A stretch of 10,263 nucleotides of DNA from an uncultured Prevotellaceae bacterium. GTDB lineage: Bacteria > Bacteroidota > Bacteroidia > Bacteroidales > Muribaculaceae. Under the pieces are notes generated by a model. It searched no databases, was not told where the DNA came from, and saw nothing but the letters and a program-made list of their open reading frames with translations. Position 1 is the first letter of the stretch. Each line of letters starts with the position of its first letter. Below are positions 6,396-10,263 of the stretch, piece after piece. Made by a program: the position numbers and the translations under genes. The stretch is from NCBI GenBank assembly GCA_945983195.1, contig CAMFSS010000048.1:1-10263 (forward strand), written 5' to 3'.

Positions 6396-6830
6396 ATGAA
6401 GGACGAGGTAAGAATCGACAAGTGGCTGTGGGCTACACGCATCTTCAAGACACGCACCATCGCTTCCGATGCCTGCAAGAAGGGGCGTGTGACCATCAAC
6501 GGACAGAATGTGAAACCCTCGCACGGCATTCGTGTGGGTCAGGTGGTAGATGTGCGCAAGCCGCCGGTAACCTACTCATTCGAGGTGCTTGGGCTGATTG
6601 AGAATCGCGTAGGTGCCAAGCTGGTGCCTGATTATCTGAAGAATGTGACACGCCGCGACCAGCTTGAGCTTCTTGAAATGGTGAAAATAAGCGGATTTGT
6701 CAATCGGCAGAAGGGACTTGGTCGCCCCACCAAGAAGGAGGGGCGCGAGCTGGCACAGTTCACCGAAACTGCCTTCTTCGGCTTCGATGATTTCGATGAC
6801 GATTTCTTCGATGATGACGAAGAAGAGTGA
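6396..6830 (+). CDS. hslR: S4-domain RNA-binding protein, Hsp15/RqcP-like
   Basis: A 144-residue protein with an N-terminal S4 RNA-binding domain (about 5-65): RIDKWLWATRIFKTRTIASDA, then KKGRVTINGQNVKPS and VGQVVDV. The GRPTKKEGRELAQF segment (109-122) is typical of E. coli Hsp15 (HslR, 133 residues). Hsp15 and its Bacillus relative RqcP bind free 50S subunits carrying peptidyl-tRNA and help clear blocked nascent chains. The C-terminus is unusual: 11 of the last 14 residues are Asp or Glu and the other three are Phe. The gene follows pth by 13 bp, with a purine-rich gaagaggg sequence before the ATG that could act as a weak Shine-Dalgarno. The hslR symbol is by family resemblance; a general S4 protein with another role is possible. 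Confidence 0.85.
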   Translation: MKDEVRIDKWLWATRIFKTRTIASDACKKGRVTINGQNVKPSHGIRVGQVVDVRKPPVTYSFEVLGLIENRVGAKLVPDYLKNVTRRDQLELLEMVKISGFVNRQKGLGRPTKKEGRELAQFTETAFFGFDDFDDDFFDDDEEE

Positions 6831-6912
6831 TTTTGAAGCCTATTGGGGCACTTTGACTGGTTATTGTCTTATTTTGGGAGATATGTAGCATTATTTTTTC
6901 AGAAATTATGCG

Positions 6913-6920
6913 TAAATTTG
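6913..6920 (+). promoter_or_regulatory. Candidate -7 box for galE
   Basis: TAAATTTG at 6913-6920 matches TAnnTTTG and is followed by CC. It would start a transcript near 6927, about 100 nt before galE. The -33 region (about 6889-6899) is T-rich but has no TTTG, so the match is partial. The rest of the 200-bp gap (6831-7030) shows no gene and no convincing terminator after the S4 gene. Confidence 0.5.
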
Positions 6921-7030
6921 CCAATAGTTAAGGCACACAGCTCCCGATGCGGACAGCAGTGAGCGAGTTATTTTGACTTTGAGATTACTGTTTTTACAAT
7001 TAACAATAAACTTAAAAAATATCAACTGAA

Positions 7031-8065
7031 ATGAAAGGTAAGATTTTGGTGACGGGTGGAACTGGTTACATCGGTTCGCACACCGTGGTTGAGCTCCAAG
7101 CCGCCGGATATGAGGTGGTGATTATCGACAATCTCTCAAACAGCAACAAGGAAGTGCTTGATGGAATCGAGAAGATTTCGGGCATTCGTCCTGTGTTCGT
7201 CGAGGCTGATTGCACCGATATGGCAGCGCTCACTAAGTTGTTTGATGAAAATCCGGGCATTAACGGAATTATTAACTTTGCAGCAAGCAAGGCTGTGGGA
7301 GAGTCGGTGCAGAAGCCGCTTCTCTACTATCGCAACAACCTTGTTACTCTTGTAAATCTGCTTGAGCTTATGCCGAAATACGGCACCAAGGGAATTGTGT
7401 TCTCTTCATCGTGCACCGTCTATGGCGAGCCCGACGTGAATCCGGTCGACGAGACTGCTCCAATCAAGAAGGCTACATCGCCCTACGGCAATACAAAGCA
7501 GATTTCGGAGGAGATAATAAGCGACTATATCACTTCAGGTGCTCCTATCAAGAGCATTTTGCTGCGCTATTTCAACCCCGTGGGTGCTCACCCAAGTGCT
7601 GAAATTGGCGAACTTCCCAATGGCGTGCCCCAGAATCTTATCCCATTCCTCACTCAGACGGCAATTGGAATCCGCAAGGAGTTGAGCGTATTCGGAAATG
7701 ACTACAACACACCCGACGGCTCGTGCATTCGCGACTTCATCAATGTGGTTGACCTTGCAAAGGCTCACGTGAAGGCTCTTGAGCGTATGCTTGAGGACAA
7801 GAGCGATGAGAAACTTGAGGTGTTCAATCTTGGTACCGGCGTAGGCCTTTCAGTGCTTGAGCTTATCAATGCATTCGAGACTGCTACCGGTGTGAAAGTT
7901 CCACACAAGATCGTTGGTCGCCGCGAGGGTGATATTGAGAAGGTTTGGGCTAATCCCGACCGCGCCAATAATGTGCTTGGCTGGAAGGCTACCACTTCTA
8001 TCGAGGACACTATGCGCTCAGCTTGGAACTGGCAGCTCCGTCTGCGCGAGCGTGGCATAATGTAA
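7031..8065 (+). CDS. galE: UDP-glucose 4-epimerase
   Basis: GalE interconverts UDP-glucose and UDP-galactose using bound NAD, supplying galactose for surface glycans and allowing galactose use through the Leloir pathway. This 344-residue protein is an extended short-chain dehydrogenase with the Rossmann motif TGGTGYIGSH at 8-17, FAASKAVGES at 83-92, the SSSCTVYGEP segment at 125-134, and catalytic Tyr152 and Lys156 in SPYGNTK. Later family marks are LRYFNPVGAHPS near 178-189, GSCIRDFINVVDLAKAH, and FNLGTGVGLSVLE. Length and motifs are normal for bacterial GalE. The ATG at 7031 follows an A-rich leader. It lies 57 bp before the Xpt-deaminase fusion gene on the same strand, with no recognisable promoter between, so the two may be co-transcribed, although their pathways are unrelated. 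Confidence 0.96.
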   Translation: MKGKILVTGGTGYIGSHTVVELQAAGYEVVIIDNLSNSNKEVLDGIEKISGIRPVFVEADCTDMAALTKLFDENPGINGIINFAASKAVGESVQKPLLYYRNNLVTLVNLLELMPKYGTKGIVFSSSCTVYGEPDVNPVDETAPIKKATSPYGNTKQISEEIISDYITSGAPIKSILLRYFNPVGAHPSAEIGELPNGVPQNLIPFLTQTAIGIRKELSVFGNDYNTPDGSCIRDFINVVDLAKAHVKALERMLEDKSDEKLEVFNLGTGVGLSVLELINAFETATGVKVPHKIVGRREGDIEKVWANPDRANNVLGWKATTSIEDTMRSAWNWQLRLRERGIM

Positions 8066-8122
8066 TTGTTGACCAATTGGCTAATATAGAAATCGTCATT
8101 AACTGAGATAAGATTAACGCGT

Positions 8123-9145
8123 ATGGAAATTCTTCAGAAGCGCATTGCAAGCGATGGCATATTTCTCCCCGGAGGGGTTTTGAAAGTAGATGGATTCCTT
8201 AACCATCAAATCGACCCCGTGCTTATGGAGCAGATTGGCGAGGAGATAGCACGTCTTTTTGCCGGAAAGGGTATCACCAAGATTCTCACCATCGAGGCGA
8301 GTGGTATTGCTCCGGCTGTGATGGCAGGACTTAAGATGGGTGTGCCTGTGGTGTTTGCAAAGAAGCGTCTGCCACGCACAATCACCGAGTCCTACACATC
8401 GCGTGTAAGTTCGTTCACCAAGGGTAAGGAGTATCAGCTCATAGTTGACCGCCGCTATCTTTCGAAGGACGACAATGTGCTCTTTGTCGACGACTTCCTT
8501 GCCTATGGCAATGCTGCCATTGGCATTATCGATGTGTGTCGGCAGGCTGGCGCACGTGTCGCGAACATGGTGTTTGTAATCGAGAAGGAGTTCCAAGATG
8601 GACGTCAGCGGATACTTGAGCATGATGCGTCCATTCACATTGAGAGCCTTGCTGTGGTGCAATCGCGCGAAATCACTGAGCGCGACTGCAAGTTTATGCA
8701 GATGGCAATCGACCTCTCGGTGGAGAATGTGAAGAATGGCGGAGGCCCGTTTGGTGCCGTGATTGTTCGCGACGACAAGGTGATTGCTACCGGAGTGAAC
8801 CGCGTTACAGCCAATCACGACCCCACTGCACATGCCGAGGTTAGTGCCATTCGCAATGCTTGTCAGGCAATTGGTGACTTCAAGCTCGATGGGTGCGTAA
8901 TCTACACATCGTGTGAGCCGTGCCCCATGTGCCTCAGTGCAATCTATTGGGCAGGCATCAGCAAAATCTACTATGGCAACACCAAGCAAGATGCCAAGAT
9001 GATTGATTTCGACGACTCTTTCATTTACGATGAAATTGAGAAGACAACCGACCGGCGTTCGATTCCGGCAATTGCCCTGATGCGCAAATCGGCTCAGAAG
9101 GCATTCGCCGACTGGATGGCTAAGGCTGACAAAATCGAGTATTAG
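8123..9145 (+). CDS. xpt: Fusion: xanthine phosphoribosyltransferase + guanine deaminase
   Basis: One 340-residue frame holds two enzymes. Residues 1 to about 182 match Bacillus Xpt: MEILQKRI start, KVDGFLNHQIDP at 21-32, ITKILTIEASGIAPAV at 51-66, and the PRPP-binding loop VLFVDDFLAYGNA at 119-131. Residues about 184-340 match the small zinc guanine deaminase GuaD of the cytidine-deaminase fold: GGPFGAVIV at 207-215, HAE at 237-239 (zinc ligand His237, proton shuttle Glu239), PCPMC at 266-270 (zinc ligands Cys267 and Cys270), FDDSFIY at 296-302, and a terminal Tyr340, equivalent to Bacillus GuaD Tyr156, implicated in guanine recognition. There is almost no linker: Xpt loses only its last dozen or so residues. 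Together the domains should convert guanine to xanthine and then XMP. The 57-bp gap after galE holds no purine riboswitch. A strong terminator follows. Confidence 0.93.
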   Translation: MEILQKRIASDGIFLPGGVLKVDGFLNHQIDPVLMEQIGEEIARLFAGKGITKILTIEASGIAPAVMAGLKMGVPVVFAKKRLPRTITESYTSRVSSFTKGKEYQLIVDRRYLSKDDNVLFVDDFLAYGNAAIGIIDVCRQAGARVANMVFVIEKEFQDGRQRILEHDASIHIESLAVVQSREITERDCKFMQMAIDLSVENVKNGGGPFGAVIVRDDKVIATGVNRVTANHDPTAHAEVSAIRNACQAIGDFKLDGCVIYTSCEPCPMCLSAIYWAGISKIYYGNTKQDAKMIDFDDSFIYDEIEKTTDRRSIPAIALMRKSAQKAFADWMAKADKIEY

Positions 9146-9163
9146 TCAATCGCTATAATCACT

Positions 9164-9201
9164 AAAAAAGCTGTGCCGAAATAACCGGCACAGCTTTTTT
9201 T
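9164..9201. terminator. Bidirectional intrinsic terminator (xpt fusion / dapA)
   Basis: Arms 9164-9178 and 9186-9200 form a 15-bp perfect stem with a GC-rich core (GCTGTGCCG), a 7-nt loop and flanking A6/T7 tracts. This gives a U-tract on either strand. It starts 19 bp after the fusion gene stop and lies 50 bp beyond the end of the convergent dapA gene, so it can end both transcripts. Confidence 0.92.
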
Positions 9202-9250
9202 GGTATTTTCACTAAGCAGCGGGTGCTCTCAGGTGCTGTTGCAGCGAGTG

Positions 9251-10135
9251 TCAGCCGAGGCTGTTGAGCACATTGCGGATTTTCTCGTAGGTGGTTATGC
9301 GCGTGGGCACAAGTGGGAGTCGCAGCTCATTCTCGATGAATCCCATGGCATTGAGCAGACACTTCACTCCGGCAGGATTGCCGTCGACGAATAGCAGGCT
9401 GAACAGTTCGGTGAATCGGTGGTGAATCTGTAGAGCCCTCTCATAGTCGCCTTCAAGAGCAAGACGGACCATGCGGCTGAATTCGCGTGGGAAAGCATTG
9501 CCAATCACCGAGATAACGCCCACTGCACCGAGGGTGATAAGTGGGAATGTTATGCCGTCGTCACCCGAGATGACCATAAAGTCGCGGGGCTTGTTCTTGA
9601 TAATCTCGTCCATCTGCGAAATGTTGCCCGATGCCTCCTTCACGCCTATGATGTTTTCAAAGTCGCGTGCCAGTCGCAGGCAAGTTTCGGGCGACATATT
9701 CACGCCGGTGCGTCCGGGCACGTTATATAGAATCACCGGTACGGGTGATGCCTCGGCAATTGCTTTATAGTGCTGATATATGCCTTCTTGCGATGGCTTG
9801 TTGTAGTAGGGTACGACTGAAAGAATTGCGCTGAATGGCGACAGGTCGGTGGTTTTCACTGCATTGACCACAGCCATAGTGTTGTTGCTGCCCACACCAA
9901 GCACAAGTGGAACACGTCCGTGCACACGCTCAACCACGAAGTTGCGCACATCAATCTGCTCTTCAGGTGACAGTGTAACGGTCTCGGCAGTAGTTGCAAG
10001 CACTACAAGATAGTCAATTCCATTCTGTATCTGATACTCAAGGAGTCGGGCAAGTGCATCATAGTCTACTGATTTGTCGCTCTTGAAAGGAGTTATGAGT
10101 GCCACTCCCATTCCCTTTAAGTTGATTCCTGCCAT
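9251..10135 (-). CDS. dapA: 4-hydroxy-tetrahydrodipicolinate synthase
   Basis: DapA condenses pyruvate with aspartate semialdehyde, the first committed step to diaminopimelate and lysine. The 294-residue TIM-barrel protein has the Schiff-base Lys166 in GVKEASGN, Tyr137 and Arg142 in YNVPGRTG, the Thr48-Thr49 pair in ATTAETVTL, and PYYNKPSQEG at 109-118. These match E. coli Lys161, Tyr133, Arg138, Thr44-Thr45 and Tyr107. The first residue of the TT motif region is Ala47 where Gly is common, a mild change. Related enzymes such as N-acetylneuraminate lyase share the fold, but the YNVPGR motif, the TT pair and the overall match favour DapA. The ATG at 10135 gives MAGINLKGMGVALITPF. It converges on the Xpt fusion gene and has its own upstream promoter. 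Confidence 0.95.
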   Translation of the reverse strand: MAGINLKGMGVALITPFKSDKSVDYDALARLLEYQIQNGIDYLVVLATTAETVTLSPEEQIDVRNFVVERVHGRVPLVLGVGSNNTMAVVNAVKTTDLSPFSAILSVVPYYNKPSQEGIYQHYKAIAEASPVPVILYNVPGRTGVNMSPETCLRLARDFENIIGVKEASGNISQMDEIIKNKPRDFMVISGDDGITFPLITLGAVGVISVIGNAFPREFSRMVRLALEGDYERALQIHHRFTELFSLLFVDGNPAGVKCLLNAMGFIENELRLPLVPTRITTYEKIRNVLNSLG

Positions 10136-10174
10136 ATATATGGATTTATAGAGTTCCTAATTTTGATTACTCTG

Positions 10175-10206
10175 CAAAATTAGTGATAAAACCCAAAAAG
10201 AGCAAT
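10175..10206 (-). promoter_or_regulatory. Candidate promoter of dapA
   Basis: On the minus strand, TAATTTTG at 10182-10175 is a full TAnnTTTG match, and ATTG at 10206-10203 is a one-mismatch -33 element at a 20-bp spacing. Transcription would start near 10168, leaving about 32 nt before the dapA ATG. The rest of 10136-10263 is very AT-rich and shows no other gene. Confidence 0.6.
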
Positions 10207-10263
10207 TTTTAATTGAAAAAATAGCTAAAACAATAATGATAAATAACAGCGTTTCCTTCATGT

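Noticed and set aside
6840..6927. Inverted repeat CTATTGG...CCAATAG flanking the S4-galE gap
   Set aside because: It is 7 bp with a loop of more than 70 nt, expected by chance in AT-rich DNA.
6973..7000. E. coli-like sigma70 promoter TTGACT-N16-TACAAT before galE
   Set aside because: Bacteroidetes primary sigma factors use TTTG/TAnnTTTG elements, and AT-rich leaders produce such matches by chance; the TAAATTTG box at 6913 fits better.
8114..8989. 291-codon open frame antisense to the Xpt-deaminase fusion
   Set aside because: It is a shadow of the fusion gene, His/Cys-rich with no domain signature.

Overview
The window looks like an ordinary chromosomal stretch from a Bacteroidales gut bacterium, possibly of the Muribaculaceae/S24-7 type. 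Three things point there: Bacteroidetes-type promoters (TAnnTTTG -7 boxes, one with TTTG exactly 19 bp upstream), almost no Shine-Dalgarno sequences with A-rich leaders before start codons, and the protein types (Bacteroidetes-style L25, a secreted CotH protein with a type IX-like C-terminus). The family-level placement is inference. No tRNA, rRNA, CRISPR array, insertion sequence or phage gene was seen.

Layout. Positions 1-2017 (+) hold the 3' part of phosphate acetyltransferase (pta) and a complete acetate kinase (ackA), the acetate/ATP-forming pair, separated by a hairpin-containing gap and closed by a strong hairpin at 2042-2092. Positions 2148-4863 (-) carry a Cof-type HAD phosphatase followed downstream by a secreted CotH-domain protein. 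A divergent intergenic region (4864-5144) contains promoters in both directions and a three-copy 11-bp tandem repeat. Positions 5145-6830 (+) form a tight ribosome-related cluster: rplY (L25/Ctc), pth and an Hsp15/RqcP-like S4 protein. galE (7031-8065) has its own candidate promoter. It is followed by the most unusual gene here, a 340-residue fusion of xanthine phosphoribosyltransferase with a guanine deaminase (8123-9145). A bidirectional terminator (9164-9201) separates this from dapA, which reads leftward from the right end with its own promoter.

How the genes work together. Pta and AckA turn acetyl-CoA into acetate plus ATP. L25, Pth and the S4 protein all act at the 50S subunit or on peptidyl-tRNA, and the ctc-pth adjacency is also found in Bacillus subtilis, where an S4-domain rqcP gene lies a few genes away. 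The Xpt-GuaD fusion would carry guanine to xanthine to XMP on one polypeptide. GalE and DapA supply sugar-nucleotide and lysine/diaminopimelate pathways.

Most interesting: the fused guanine-to-XMP salvage enzyme. Second is the L25 gene, whose product lacks both histidines of the family's conserved HP...HID segment within a short patch of unusual substitutions.
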